A stretch of DNA of 64,000 nucleotides from Variovorax sp. N23 (GCF_025486315.1 NZ_JAOOPY010000022.1:1-64000), one strand, 5' to 3'; counted from the stretch's first letter, positions 44,443 through 54,465 are shown. Notes: generated from the letters alone by a model not told the origin. Numbers and translations are program-made.

Positions 44443-46065
44443 ATGAGTATGTCCCCGATCTCCACCCCCATCCGTTTCTTCCACCAGGGCCGCACGGTCG
44501 AGGTGGCGGGCGTCCATCCCACGCGCTCGGTGCTCGACTGGCTGCGCGAGGACGCCCACTGCACCGGCACCAAGGAAGGGTGCAACGAGGGCGATTGCGG
44601 TGCGTGCACGGTGGTGGTCGGCGAACTGGCGGCCGAGGGCACGCCGGGCGCGGTGGGCGCAGTCGGTGGCCTGAAGCTGCAGACGGTCAACGCCTGCATC
44701 CAGTTCCTGCCGACGCTGCACGGCAAGGCGCTCTTCACGGTCGAAGACCTCAAGAGCGGCCTGCTCAACGACGGCGGCACGGCGCACGACGCGCGGCGCC
44801 ACGACAAGCACCCGGTGCAGTGCCTGCACCCGGTCCAGCAGGCGATGGTCGACTGCCACGGTTCGCAGTGCGGCTTCTGCACGCCCGGCTTCGTGATGTC
44901 GCTGTGGTCGAGCTACGAGCACCACCGTGCGGCCGGCAGCGTGCCCACGCGCCAGCAACTGGCCGACGACCTGTCGGGCAACCTGTGCCGCTGCACCGGC
45001 TACCGGCCGATCCTTGATGCCGGCCAGCGCATGTTCGACCTGCCGCCGATGCAGCTGGACACGCAGCCGGTGGTGCAGGCGCTGACACGGCTGCAGCGCG
45101 AGGGCAGCTTCGACTACGCGGCGGTCCGCGACGGCCGCACCGACCATTTCCATGCGCCGACCACGCTCGACGACCTCGCCGCGCTGCGCGAGCGCAAACC
45201 CCAGGCCCGCCTGCTGGCCGGCTCGACCGACATCGGCCTGTGGGTCAACAAGCAGTTCCGCGACGTCGGCGATCTGATCTACATCGGCGACGTGGCCGAG
45301 CTGAAGACGGTCGAGGCGCGCGGCGACACGCTGCACATCGGCGCCGGCGCCTCGCTCGAAGACGCCTGGCGCGCGCTGGCGCAGCGCGCGCCCTCGCTCA
45401 CCGACGTGTGGCTGCGCTTCGCGTCGCCGCCGATCCGCCATGCCGGCACCATGGGCGGCAACGTGGCCAACGGCTCGCCCATCGGCGATTCACCGCCGGT
45501 GCTGATGGCGCTCGATGCGCAGATCGTGCTGCGCCGAGGCACGCAGGTGCGCCGCCTGCCGCTGACCGACTTCTACGTCGACTACATGAAGAACCAGCTG
45601 GCGCCGGGCGAGTTCGTGCAGGGGCTGGAAGTGCCGCTGGCCGCGCTGCGGCGCCAGGTGCGGGCGTACAAGATCAGCAAGCGCTTCGACTGCGACATCT
45701 CGGCCCTGTGCGGCGGCTTCGCCCTCGCGCTCGACGGCGATGTGGTGAAGGAGGTGCGCCTGGCCTTCGGCGGCATGGCCGGCATCGTCAAGCGCGCCGC
45801 GAAGGCCGAGGCCGCGCTGGTCGGCCAGCCCTGGACGCAGGCGTCGGTGAATGCGGCGAAGCAGGCGCTGGCCGACGACTTCCAGCCGCTGTCGGACATG
45901 CGTGCCTCGGCCGCCTACCGGCTGCAGGTGGCGCAGAACCTGATCCAGCGCCTGTGGCTCGAAACCCGCACGGCCGACGCGCTGCCGTCGGACGCCACCA
46001 GCGTGTGGAACGTGATGCCGCACGACGTGCTGCCGTCCGCGGCACAAGCCGTTCAAGGAGCCTGA
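44443..46065 (+). CDS. xdhA: Xanthine dehydrogenase small subunit XdhA (FeS/FAD)
   Basis: Electron-transfer subunit of xanthine dehydrogenase, oxidising hypoxanthine and xanthine to urate with NAD+. The 540-residue protein has a plant-type [2Fe-2S] cluster (C47, C52, C55, C85), a second cluster (C143, C146, C182, C184 in GSQCGFC and LCRCTGY), then an FAD domain starting near LLAGSTDIGLWV with HAGTMGGNVANGSPIGDS. It is followed one base later by xdhB. Its maturation factor XdhC is encoded at 29364-30176, well away. Confidence 0.95.
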   Translation: MSMSPISTPIRFFHQGRTVEVAGVHPTRSVLDWLREDAHCTGTKEGCNEGDCGACTVVVGELAAEGTPGAVGAVGGLKLQTVNACIQFLPTLHGKALFTVEDLKSGLLNDGGTAHDARRHDKHPVQCLHPVQQAMVDCHGSQCGFCTPGFVMSLWSSYEHHRAAGSVPTRQQLADDLSGNLCRCTGYRPILDAGQRMFDLPPMQLDTQPVVQALTRLQREGSFDYAAVRDGRTDHFHAPTTLDDLAALRERKPQARLLAGSTDIGLWVNKQFRDVGDLIYIGDVAELKTVEARGDTLHIGAGASLEDAWRALAQRAPSLTDVWLRFASPPIRHAGTMGGNVANGSPIGDSPPVLMALDAQIVLRRGTQVRRLPLTDFYVDYMKNQLAPGEFVQGLEVPLAALRRQVRAYKISKRFDCDISALCGGFALALDGDVVKEVRLAFGGMAGIVKRAAKAEAALVGQPWTQASVNAAKQALADDFQPLSDMRASAAYRLQVAQNLIQRLWLETRTADALPSDATSVWNVMPHDVLPSAAQAVQGA

Positions 46066-46066
46066 G

Positions 46067-48508
46067 ATGAACAAGCCCATCGACATCGCGTTGCTCCAAC
46101 CCGTGGAGCCCTTCGCCGACTACCAGGCCAACATCGCCGCGCGCATCGACCGCGGCGCCGAGGCCAAGGCGCAGGACGGCGGCGCGCGCGTCGGCATCAG
46201 CCGGCCGCACGAATCTGCGGCGCTGCATGTCGCTGGCGAGGCCACCTACATCGATGACATCCCCGAACTGCGCGGCACGCTGCATTGCGCGCTCGGCCTG
46301 TCGCCGGTGGCCAACGGCGTGCTGAAGGGCATGGACCTCGACGTGCTGCGCGCCCTGCCCGGCGTGGTGGCCGTGCTGTCGGCCGAGGACATCCCGGGCA
46401 GCAACGACTGCGGCTCGATCGTCCACGACGACCCCATCCTCTGCAGCGGCGAGATCCGCTACCTCGGCCAGCCGGTGTTCGCCGTCATCGCGCAGACGCG
46501 CGAGGTGGCCCGCCGCGTTGCCGCGCGCGCCAAGGACGTGCTGACGATCGAGGCCGCCCCGCCGGTGCTGACGCCGCAGGACGCGCACGCCAAGGGCCAG
46601 TACGTGATGCCGCCGATGCACCTGCTGCGCAGCGCGAGTGACCCCGATGGCGACGAGCAGGCGGCGGTGCGCGCCGCCATCGCCGCCGCGCCGCATCGGC
46701 TCAAGGACACGCTGGAGGTCGGCGGCCAGGAGCAGTTCTACCTCGAGGGCCAGATCAGCTATGCCATCCCGAAGGAGGGCGGCGGCATGCATGTGCACTG
46801 CTCGACCCAGCACCCGACCGAGATGCAGCACCTGGTGTCGCACGCGCTGCACCTCAACGCCAACGAGGTGCATGTCGAATGCCGGCGCATGGGGGGCGGA
46901 TTCGGCGGCAAGGAATCGCAGTCGGGCCTGTTCGCCTGCGTGGCGGCGGTGGCGGCGGCCAAGCTCAAGCGCCCGGTCAAGCTGCGGCTGGACCGCGACG
47001 ACGACTTCCTGATCACCGGCCGGCGCCACTGCTTCTGGTACGAGTACGAGGTCGGCTACGACGACGAAGGCCGCCTGCTCGGCGCCGAGATCACCATGGT
47101 CTCGCGCGCCGGCCACTCGGCCGACCTCTCGGGGCCGGTGATGACCCGTGCGCTGTGCCACTTCGACAATGCCTACTGGCTGCCGGAGGTGTCGATGCAC
47201 GGCTATTCGGGCAAGACCAACACGCAGAGCAACACGGCCTTCCGCGGCTTCGGCGGGCCGCAGGGCGCGATCGCGGTGGAGAACATCCTCGACACGGTCG
47301 CGCGCCGGCTCGGGCGCGACCCGCTCGAGGTGCGGCGCATCAACTTCTACGGCAAGGACGAGCGCAACGTCACGCCCTACGCGCAGGTCGTGACCGACAA
47401 CATCGTGCACGAACTGGTCGGCGAACTCGAGGCCAGCAGCGACTACCGGGCGCGGCGCGACGCCATTGCGGCCCATAACGCGCGCAGCCCCGTGCTCAAG
47501 CGCGGCATCGCGCTGGCGCCGCTGAAGTTCGGCATCTCCTTCAACGTGCCGCACTTCAACCAGGCCGGCGCGCTGGTGCATGTCTACAACGACGGTTCGG
47601 TGCTGGTGAACCACGGCGGCACCGAGATGGGCCAGGGCCTGAACACCAAGGTGGCGCAGGTGGTGGCGCACGAGCTGGGCGTGAGCTTCGAGTGCGTGCG
47701 CGCCACGGCCACCGACACGACCAAGGTCGCCAACACCTCGGCGACGGCCGCGTCGACCGGCGCCGACCTCAACGGCAAGGCCGCGCAGGATGCCGCCCGC
47801 CGTATTCGCGAACGTCTCGCGGCCTGCGCCGCGGCGCGCCACGGCGGCGAGGCGGCCGACGTGCGCTTCGCCAACGACAAGGTCGAGGTGGCAGGCCGCA
47901 CGCTGAGCTTCGCCACGCTGGTCGGCGAGGCCTACCTCGACCGCGTGCAGCTGTGGTCCGACGGCTTCTATTCGACGCCGGGCCTCAGCTGGGACCGCGA
48001 CACGCTCAAGGGCCGGCCGTTCTATTACTACGCCTACGGTGCGGCGGTGAGCGAGGTCGTCGTCGACACGCTGACCGGCGAATGGAAGCTGCTGCGCGCC
48101 GACATCCTGCACGACGCCGGCAAGTCGCTGAATCCCGCCATCGACATCGGCCAGGTTGAAGGCGCCTTCATCCAGGGCATGGGCTGGCTCACCACCGAGG
48201 AACTGGTGTGGCACCCGCAGAGCGGCAAGCTGACCACGCATGCGCCGAGCACCTACAAGATCCCGACGGCCAACGACTGCCCGCCGGTCTTCAACGTGAA
48301 GCTGTTCGAGGGGCCGAATTTCGAGGACTCGATCCACCGCAGCAAGGCGGTCGGCGAACCGCCGCTGCTGCTGCCGTTCTCGGTGTTCTTCGCGATCCGC
48401 GACGCGGTGTCGGCCGCCGGCGGCCACCGCGTCGACCCGCCGCTGCGCGCGCCGGCGACCAGCGAGGCGATCCTCCATGCCATCACCGCGGTGCAGGCGG
48501 GGGCCTGA
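46067..48508 (+). CDS. xdhB: Xanthine dehydrogenase molybdenum subunit XdhB
   Basis: Catalytic subunit of 813 residues that holds the molybdenum cofactor. Landmarks are GRPHESAALHVAGEATYIDD-like entry sequence near residue 45, the cofactor motif GGGFGGKES (about 274-282), NTAFRGFGGPQG (substrate Arg), GGTEMGQGLNTKV and the late KAVGEPPLLLPFSV, whose Glu (about 764) is the catalytic base. The ATG at 46067 is one base after the xdhA stop codon. Full length and intact motifs indicate an active enzyme. Confidence 0.95.
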   Translation: MNKPIDIALLQPVEPFADYQANIAARIDRGAEAKAQDGGARVGISRPHESAALHVAGEATYIDDIPELRGTLHCALGLSPVANGVLKGMDLDVLRALPGVVAVLSAEDIPGSNDCGSIVHDDPILCSGEIRYLGQPVFAVIAQTREVARRVAARAKDVLTIEAAPPVLTPQDAHAKGQYVMPPMHLLRSASDPDGDEQAAVRAAIAAAPHRLKDTLEVGGQEQFYLEGQISYAIPKEGGGMHVHCSTQHPTEMQHLVSHALHLNANEVHVECRRMGGGFGGKESQSGLFACVAAVAAAKLKRPVKLRLDRDDDFLITGRRHCFWYEYEVGYDDEGRLLGAEITMVSRAGHSADLSGPVMTRALCHFDNAYWLPEVSMHGYSGKTNTQSNTAFRGFGGPQGAIAVENILDTVARRLGRDPLEVRRINFYGKDERNVTPYAQVVTDNIVHELVGELEASSDYRARRDAIAAHNARSPVLKRGIALAPLKFGISFNVPHFNQAGALVHVYNDGSVLVNHGGTEMGQGLNTKVAQVVAHELGVSFECVRATATDTTKVANTSATAASTGADLNGKAAQDAARRIRERLAACAAARHGGEAADVRFANDKVEVAGRTLSFATLVGEAYLDRVQLWSDGFYSTPGLSWDRDTLKGRPFYYYAYGAAVSEVVVDTLTGEWKLLRADILHDAGKSLNPAIDIGQVEGAFIQGMGWLTTEELVWHPQSGKLTTHAPSTYKIPTANDCPPVFNVKLFEGPNFEDSIHRSKAVGEPPLLLPFSVFFAIRDAVSAAGGHRVDPPLRAPATSEAILHAITAVQAGA

Positions 48509-48550
48509 GCGGCGGTATAACGCTGCGCATCCTCCACACCGCGGCGCCGC

Positions 48551-49507
48551 ATGCGTGACCAAGCCCTTTTCGACAAGATCGACCTTCACCTGATTCGGGT
48601 CCTCCACACCGTGCTGACCGAACGCAGCGTGTCGCGCGCCGCCATCCGCCTGGGCATGTACCAGCCGGCGGTGTCGTCGGCGCTCAAGCGGCTGCGCGCG
48701 CTGTCGGGCGACCCGCTGCTGGTGCGCTCGGGCTCCGGCATGGTGCCGACCGACGCCGCGCTGCGCATGATCGAGCCCAGCGCGAGCATCCTGCGCTCGG
48801 CGGAGGTGCTGTTCAGCGACGCGCGCGGCTTCGACCCGCAGACCGCCACCAATACCTTCCGCGTGGCCGCCAGCGACTACCTCGACCCGCTCTTCCTGCC
48901 GATGTTCGTGACGCAGGTGAAGGCGCAGGCGCCGCTGTGCCGGATCGAGATCCACCCGCTGTCGCCCGACTCCAACTACCACGCCCACCTGGCGCTCGGC
49001 AATGTCGATCTCGTCATCGGCAACTGGCTCAAGCCGCCGGAGGACCTGCACATGGCGCGGCTCTTCGGCGACGAGATCGTGTCGCTGGTGAGCACCGACC
49101 ACCCGGCGGTTCGCCGCGGCTGGGACGCCGACACCTGGCTCGTCGCCGAGCACATCGCGCCGACGCCGCTGCACCCTGGCGCGCGCGGCATCATCGACCA
49201 GATGCTCGACGCCCAGGGCCTGCAGCGCAACATCACGGCGCGCTGCGCGCATTTCAGCCTGATTCCCGACATGGTGGCATCGAGCTTGCTGGTGCTGACC
49301 ACCGGCCGTCAGTACTGCGAGCGTTTTGCCGCGCGGCTGCCGGTGAGGATCCTGCCGTGCCCTGTCGACTTCCCGCGCCTCATGTACTACCAGCTGTGGC
49401 ACGAGCGCACCCACGCGTCGAGCTCCGCGCGCTGGCTGCGCGACCGCATCAAGTCGGTGGCGGCATCGCTGCGCACGCCGGCCGGTGCCGCCAAGGACAT
49501 CCATTGA
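48551..49507 (+). CDS. LysR-family transcriptional regulator
   Basis: A 318-residue regulator of the NodD/NahR-like LysR subgroup: helix-turn-helix SVSRAAIRLGMYQPAVSSALKRLR (about 26-49 overall), then an effector domain with NTFRVAASDYLDPLFLPMFV. It lies 42 bases after xdhB and 10 bases before the nucleoside importer operon, all in the same direction, so it probably controls purine uptake and oxidation genes here. The ligand is unknown. Confidence 0.87.
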   Translation: MRDQALFDKIDLHLIRVLHTVLTERSVSRAAIRLGMYQPAVSSALKRLRALSGDPLLVRSGSGMVPTDAALRMIEPSASILRSAEVLFSDARGFDPQTATNTFRVAASDYLDPLFLPMFVTQVKAQAPLCRIEIHPLSPDSNYHAHLALGNVDLVIGNWLKPPEDLHMARLFGDEIVSLVSTDHPAVRRGWDADTWLVAEHIAPTPLHPGARGIIDQMLDAQGLQRNITARCAHFSLIPDMVASSLLVLTTGRQYCERFAARLPVRILPCPVDFPRLMYYQLWHERTHASSSARWLRDRIKSVAASLRTPAGAAKDIH

Positions 49508-49517
49508 GACCGATCGA

Positions 49518-51053
49518 ATGACAACCCCACGACTCCAACTCGCGCACATCACCAAGCGCTACCCGGCGGTGGTGGCGAACAGCGACGTGTCGCTGATCGT
49601 CCAGCCGGGCGAAACGCATGCCGTCCTCGGCGAGAACGGCGCCGGCAAGTCGACGCTGATGAAGATCATCTACGGCTCCGTCAAGCCCGACGAGGGCAGC
49701 GTGATGTTCAACGGCCAGCCGGTGAACGTGCGCAACCCGCAGGAGGCGCGCGCACTGGGCATCAGCATGGTGTTCCAGCACTTCAGCCTGTTCGATACGC
49801 TGACTGTGGCCGAGAACGTCTGGCTCGGGCTCGACAGGCACCTGGCGCTGGCCGAGGTCACGCGCCGCATCACGGCCAAGGCGAGCGAGTACGGGCTCGA
49901 CATCGACCCCGCGCGCCCGGTGCACACGCTGTCGGTCGGCGAGATGCAGCGTGTCGAAATCATCCGCGCGCTGCTCACCGACCCCCAGCTGCTGATCCTC
50001 GACGAGCCGACCTCGGTGCTCACGCCGCAGGCGGTCACCAAGCTCTTCGTGGTGCTCAAGAAGCTGGCGTCCGAAGGCTGCAGCATCCTCTACATCAGCC
50101 ACAAGCTGCACGAGATCCGCGAGCTGTGTACGGCGTGCACCGTGCTGCGCGGCGGCAAGGTCACGGGCGTGTGCAACCCGCAGAACGAGACCAATGAATC
50201 GCTGTCGCGCCTGATGATCGGCGCCGAGCCGCCGCCGCTGCAGCACCGTGAACTGAAGGCGGGCGCCGTGGCGCTGCGGGTCAAGGCACTCACGCTGGCG
50301 CGCGAGGACCAGTTCGGCGTCGACCTCGACGCGGTGTCGCTCGACGTGCGTGCCGGCGAGGTCGTCGGCATCGCCGGTGTGTCGGGCAACGGCCAGAAGG
50401 AACTGCTCTATGCGCTCTCGGGCGAAGACACGCGCGCCGAGCCCGCGATGATCGAGGTCTTCGGCCAGGCGGCGGCGCGCTTTCGCCCGCGCAAGCGCCG
50501 TGCCCTGGGCGTGCACTTCGTGCCGGAAGAGCGGTTGGGCCGCGGCGCGGTGCCGACGCTCGGGCTCGCGCACAACATGCTGCTCACGCGCAGCAACGCG
50601 GTCGGCGCGGGGGGATGGATTCGCACCGGCCAGCTCGCCAGGCATGCGGGCGAGATCATCCGCCGCTTCAACGTGAAGGCCGGTGGGCCGCAGTCGGCGG
50701 CGCGCTCGCTCTCGGGCGGCAACCTGCAGAAGTTCATCGTCGGCCGCGAGATCGACGCCAACCCCAAGCTCTTCATCGTGTCGCAGCCCACCTGGGGTGT
50801 CGACGTGGGCGCCGCCGCGCTCATCCGCAACGAGATCCTCGCGCTGCGCGACGCCGGTTGCGCGGTGCTGGTGGTGAGCGAGGAGCTCGACGAACTGTTC
50901 GAGATCAGCGACCGGCTCTACGTGATCGCCAAGGGGCGGTTGTCGCCCTCGGTCGACCGGGCTGCGGCGACCGTGCCGCAGATCGGCGAATGGATGAGCG
51001 GGCTGTGGGATGCGCAAGGCGCCACCGCTGCGAAGGAGATGGCCCATGCTTAA
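49518..51053 (+). CDS. BMP-type nucleoside ABC transporter, double ATPase
   Basis: A 511-residue protein with two ABC domains, as in NupA/YufO nucleoside or RbsA-like importers. The first domain has Walker A GENGAGKST, signature LSVGEMQRVE and LLILDEP. The second has a degenerate Walker A (GVSGNGQKELL) and LSGGNLQKFIVGRE, the usual asymmetry in this family. The ATG at 49518 is close after the LysR gene. It works with the two permeases and the BMP lipoprotein downstream, most likely to import purine nucleosides. Confidence 0.9.
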   Translation: MTTPRLQLAHITKRYPAVVANSDVSLIVQPGETHAVLGENGAGKSTLMKIIYGSVKPDEGSVMFNGQPVNVRNPQEARALGISMVFQHFSLFDTLTVAENVWLGLDRHLALAEVTRRITAKASEYGLDIDPARPVHTLSVGEMQRVEIIRALLTDPQLLILDEPTSVLTPQAVTKLFVVLKKLASEGCSILYISHKLHEIRELCTACTVLRGGKVTGVCNPQNETNESLSRLMIGAEPPPLQHRELKAGAVALRVKALTLAREDQFGVDLDAVSLDVRAGEVVGIAGVSGNGQKELLYALSGEDTRAEPAMIEVFGQAAARFRPRKRRALGVHFVPEERLGRGAVPTLGLAHNMLLTRSNAVGAGGWIRTGQLARHAGEIIRRFNVKAGGPQSAARSLSGGNLQKFIVGREIDANPKLFIVSQPTWGVDVGAAALIRNEILALRDAGCAVLVVSEELDELFEISDRLYVIAKGRLSPSVDRAAATVPQIGEWMSGLWDAQGATAAKEMAHA

Positions 51054-52197
51054 GCTCGAACCCCGCCCGCAGCTGTCACGCTTCTGGAGTTACGGCTCGC
51101 CGATCCTGGCGCTGGTCATCACGGTGCTGATCGGCGTCGCGCTCTTCGCGCTGCTCGGCAAGGACCCGGTCAAGGGCCTGGGCGTCTTCTTCTGGGAGCC
51201 GATCAAGAGCGGCTACGCGCTCGGCGAGCTGATGGTCAAGGCCACGCCGCTGCTCATCATCGCGCTCGGCCTGGCGGTCTGCTTTCGCTCCAACGTGTGG
51301 AACATCGGTGCCGAAGGCCAGTTCGTGATGGGCGCCATCGCGGCCGGCGGCGTGGCGCTGCTGGCCGACAAGGGCACCGGCCCGTGGATCGTGCTGCCGA
51401 TCCTCATGGCCGGCATCCTGGGCGGCATGGTGTGGGCCGGCATCGTCGCCTTCCTGCGCGACAAGTGCAATGCCAACGAGATCCTCGTGAGCTTGATGCT
51501 GGTGTACGTCGCGACGCTGCTGCTGGGCTACATGGTCTACGGGCCGTGGAAGGACCCGATGGGCTACAACTTCCCGCAGACCAAGACCTTCGACGCGGTC
51601 ACGCAGATCCCGCGGCTCATCAAGGGCTCGCGTGTGAGCATCGGCCTGATCATCGCGCTGGTCGGCGCGGGTGCGCTGTGGATCTTCCTGTTCCGCACGC
51701 GGGCAGGGTTCGCGCAGCAGGTCGGCGGGCTGGCGCCTGCCGCCGCGCGCTACGCCGGCTTCTCGTCGCGCCGGGCGGTGTGGATCGCGCTGCTGACTTC
51801 GGGCGGTGCGGCCGGCCTGGCGGGCGCGCTCGAAGTGGCCGGCCCCATCGGCCAGCTCACGCCCTACGTGCCGGCGGGCTACGGCTTCGCGGCGATCATC
51901 GTGGCTTTCGTCGGGCGCCTGCATCCGGTCGGCATGATCTTCTCGGCCATCCTGATGAGCATGTTCTACATCGGCGGCGAACTGGCGCAGTCGCGCCTGG
52001 GCCTGCCCAAGTCGCTCACCGGCGTGTTCCAGGGCCTGCTGCTGTTCTCGCTGCTGGCCTGCGATACGCTGATCGCCTACCGCATCCGCCGCAAGGCCGC
52101 TGCCAAACCGGTGTCCGCCGCGGCGAGCACCTCGTCGCTGCAGGCCAGCACGCCGCTGACCGCGCCGGCCGCCAGAACCACCGAGGGGACCGTCTGA
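51046..52197 (+). CDS. BMP-type nucleoside ABC transporter permease 1
   Basis: A 383-residue permease with about eight to ten helices. FRSNVWNIGAEGQFVMGAIAA is the signature of the BMP-family (NupB/YufP) permease group. The last 35 residues are a soluble Ala/Ser/Thr-rich tail. The start at 51046 overlaps the end of the ATPase gene by eight bases, and its stop codon overlaps the next start (TGATG), so the operon is tightly coupled. Confidence 0.9.
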   Translation: MLKLEPRPQLSRFWSYGSPILALVITVLIGVALFALLGKDPVKGLGVFFWEPIKSGYALGELMVKATPLLIIALGLAVCFRSNVWNIGAEGQFVMGAIAAGGVALLADKGTGPWIVLPILMAGILGGMVWAGIVAFLRDKCNANEILVSLMLVYVATLLLGYMVYGPWKDPMGYNFPQTKTFDAVTQIPRLIKGSRVSIGLIIALVGAGALWIFLFRTRAGFAQQVGGLAPAAARYAGFSSRRAVWIALLTSGGAAGLAGALEVAGPIGQLTPYVPAGYGFAAIIVAFVGRLHPVGMIFSAILMSMFYIGGELAQSRLGLPKSLTGVFQGLLLFSLLACDTLIAYRIRRKAAAKPVSAAASTSSLQASTPLTAPAARTTEGTV

Positions 52198-53117
52198 TGG
52201 ACTCGTACGCATTGCTCATCGGCTCGGCGCTCAGCGCCGGCACCGTGCTCGCCATCGCCGCGCTCGGCCTGCTGATCAACGAGAAGGCCGGCATCGTCAA
52301 TCTCGGCGCCGAGGGCATGATGCTGTGCGCCGCCATCGCCGGCTTCGCGACGGTGGTGGTCACGCGCAACCCCTGGCTCGGCTTCCTGGCCGGCATGGCG
52401 GCCGGGGCCGCGCTGGCCGCGATCTTCGGCGTGCTGGTGATCTGGCTCAACACCAACCAGTACGCGACCGGGTTGGCGCTCAGCCTGTTCGGCGTGGGGT
52501 TCTCGGCCTTCGTCGGCATCAATTTCGTGCAGGCCAAGCTGCCCGAGAGCGTGTCGTATGCGATTCCGGTGCTGGCCGACATCCCGCTCGTCGGCCCTGC
52601 CTTCTTCCGGCATCACCCGATGGTGTATTTCGCGGTGGCGCTGACCATCGGCCTGATCTGGTTCCTGTACCGCACGCGCGCCGGCCTGGTGCTGCGTTCG
52701 GTGGGCGAATCGCCGGAGTCGGCGCATGCGCTGGGCTACCCGGTGCGGCGCATCCGCTTCATGGCGGTGGTGGCGGGCGGCGCGCTGTGCGGCCTCGCGG
52801 GCGCCTACCTGTCGACGGTCTACACGCCGCTGTGGGTCGAGGGCATGGTGGCCGGCCGCGGCTGGATCGCGCTGGCATTGACCACCTTCGCCACCTGGCG
52901 GCCGGTGCGCGTGCTGCTGGGCGCCTACTTGTTCGGCGGCGTGTCGATGCTGGGCTTCCACCTGCAGAGCACCGGGGTCGACGTGCCCAGCCAGTTCCTG
53001 AGCATGCTGCAGTACATCGCGCCGATCGTGGTGCTGGCGCTGATCTCGCGCAACCCCGCGTTCATCCGCATCAACATGCCTGCGTCGATCGGGAAACCCT
53101 TCTACCCCGGCTCATAA
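52197..53117 (+). CDS. BMP-type nucleoside ABC transporter permease 2
   Basis: A 306-residue permease of the NupC/YufQ type. EKAGIVNLGAEGMMLCAAIAGF near the N-terminus is diagnostic, and the conserved SVGESPESAHALGYPVRRIRF loop contacts the ATPase. It begins on the A of the preceding TGA (TGATG). Together with permease 1 it forms the membrane channel. A dispersed repeat separates it from the binding-protein gene. Confidence 0.92.
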   Translation: MDSYALLIGSALSAGTVLAIAALGLLINEKAGIVNLGAEGMMLCAAIAGFATVVVTRNPWLGFLAGMAAGAALAAIFGVLVIWLNTNQYATGLALSLFGVGFSAFVGINFVQAKLPESVSYAIPVLADIPLVGPAFFRHHPMVYFAVALTIGLIWFLYRTRAGLVLRSVGESPESAHALGYPVRRIRFMAVVAGGALCGLAGAYLSTVYTPLWVEGMVAGRGWIALALTTFATWRPVRVLLGAYLFGGVSMLGFHLQSTGVDVPSQFLSMLQYIAPIVVLALISRNPAFIRINMPASIGKPFYPGS

Positions 53118-53235
53118 TCAGTCCACCCCGAATCGGCTCACTTCGTGTAGCCGAGCCCCCCTCAAGGGGCAACACCAGCGGCCCGGCAGAGCCGGTTCCG
53201 CGGTGTTCGCGCTTCGGCTGCGACGGTTTCGACCA
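53118..53235. repeat. Dispersed hairpin repeat, copy B
   Basis: Intergenic element within the nucleoside importer operon. It contains CGGCTCACTTCGTGTAGCCG (stem-loop), CCCCCCTCAAGGGGC (hairpin), CAGCGGCCCGGCAGAGCCG and GTTCCGCGGTG. It aligns segment by segment with copy A at 3494-3610. Its position between permease and binding-protein genes could alter mRNA stability or termination and so adjust their ratio. Confidence 0.7.
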
Positions 53236-53281
53236 CCGCCATCGCTCTTGATTTTTCCGCCAACCATCGAGGATCTCGACA

Positions 53282-54448
53282 ATGAATGATTTGAACAAGC
53301 GCTCCCTGCTCAAGCTGGCTGCCCTCACGGCCGTCGCATCCGCTGCCCTGATCGGCTGCGGCAAGAAGGAAGAAGCGGCGGCTCCTGCTGCACCGCCGGC
53401 CCCTGCACCGGCCGCCGCCGCCCCCGCACCGGCCGCGCCGCTGAACATCGCATTCGCCTACGTCGGCCCGGTGGGTGACGGCGGCTGGTCCTTCGCGCAC
53501 GACAACGGCCGCAAGGCGCTCGAGAAGGCATTCGGCGACAAGATCAAGACCACCTTCGTCGAGAGCGTGCCCGAATCGGCCGACGCCGAGCGCGTGTTCC
53601 GCGACCTGGTGGGCCAGGGCAACAAGCTGATCTTCGGCACCACCTTCGGCTACATGGAGCCGATGCTCAAGGTCGCCGCCGACAACAAGGAGATCAAGTT
53701 CGAGCACGCCACCGGCTACAAGACGGCCGAGAACCTGCGCACCTACGACAGCCGCACCTACGAAGGCGCGTACATGGCCGGCATCATTGCGGGTTCGATG
53801 ACCAAGTCGAACACGCTCGGCGTGGTCGGCTCGGTGCCGATCCCCGAAGTGCTGCGCAACATCAACAGCTTCACGCTGGGCGCGCAGTCGGTCAACCCGA
53901 AGATCACGACCAAGGTGGTGTGGGTCAACGAATGGTTCAGCCCGCCGAAGGAAACCGAAGCCGCCACCGCGCTGATCAACGGCGGCGCCGACGTGCTGTT
54001 CCAGAACACCGACTCGCCGGCCGTGCTCAAGACCGCACAGGAAAAGGGCAAGCGCGCCTTCGGCTGGGATTCGGACATGACGGCCTACGGCCCGAAGGCC
54101 CACCTGGCCTCGGCGGTCATCAACTGGGGCCCGTACTACATCAAGGCCACGCAGGACGCGCTCGACGGCAAGTGGGCGACCGGCTCGAGCTGGTGGGGCG
54201 TGAAGGAAGGCGCCATCGACATCGTGTCGATCGCCGACGACGTGCCGGCCGACATCAAGACCAAGGTCGAGACCGTCAAGGCCGGCCTGAAGGACGGCAG
54301 CTTCTCGATCTGGAAGGGGCCGATCGTCGGCCAGGACGGCAAGGAGCTGGTGGCTGCCGGCGCGGTCGCCGACGACAAGTTCCTGTCGGGCGTGAACTTC
54401 TACGTCAAGGGCGTCGAAGGCAAGGTGCCGGGCGGCGAGAAGAAGTAA
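53282..54448 (+). CDS. BMP-family nucleoside-binding lipoprotein
   Basis: Substrate-binding protein of 388 residues. The signal peptide NKRSLLKLAALTAVASAALI ends in the lipobox LIGC, so the mature protein is anchored by a lipidated Cys26, followed by an Ala/Pro-rich linker (about 33-52). The BMP domain has FAYVGPVGDGGWSFAHDNGR and DVLFQNTDSPAVLKTAQEKG. This family binds purine nucleosides in most studied cases. It is the last gene of the importer operon and has a clear terminator. Confidence 0.9.
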   Translation: MNDLNKRSLLKLAALTAVASAALIGCGKKEEAAAPAAPPAPAPAAAAPAPAAPLNIAFAYVGPVGDGGWSFAHDNGRKALEKAFGDKIKTTFVESVPESADAERVFRDLVGQGNKLIFGTTFGYMEPMLKVAADNKEIKFEHATGYKTAENLRTYDSRTYEGAYMAGIIAGSMTKSNTLGVVGSVPIPEVLRNINSFTLGAQSVNPKITTKVVWVNEWFSPPKETEAATALINGGADVLFQNTDSPAVLKTAQEKGKRAFGWDSDMTAYGPKAHLASAVINWGPYYIKATQDALDGKWATGSSWWGVKEGAIDIVSIADDVPADIKTKVETVKAGLKDGSFSIWKGPIVGQDGKELVAAGAVADDKFLSGVNFYVKGVEGKVPGGEKK

Positions 54449-54465
54449 GGCATTCTGCGCCAGCG

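Noticed and set aside
45788..49555. Long open frame on the minus strand (1,255 codons)
   Set aside because: It is antisense to xdhA, xdhB and a LysR gene, which have intact motifs; the translation is low-complexity and not protein-like.
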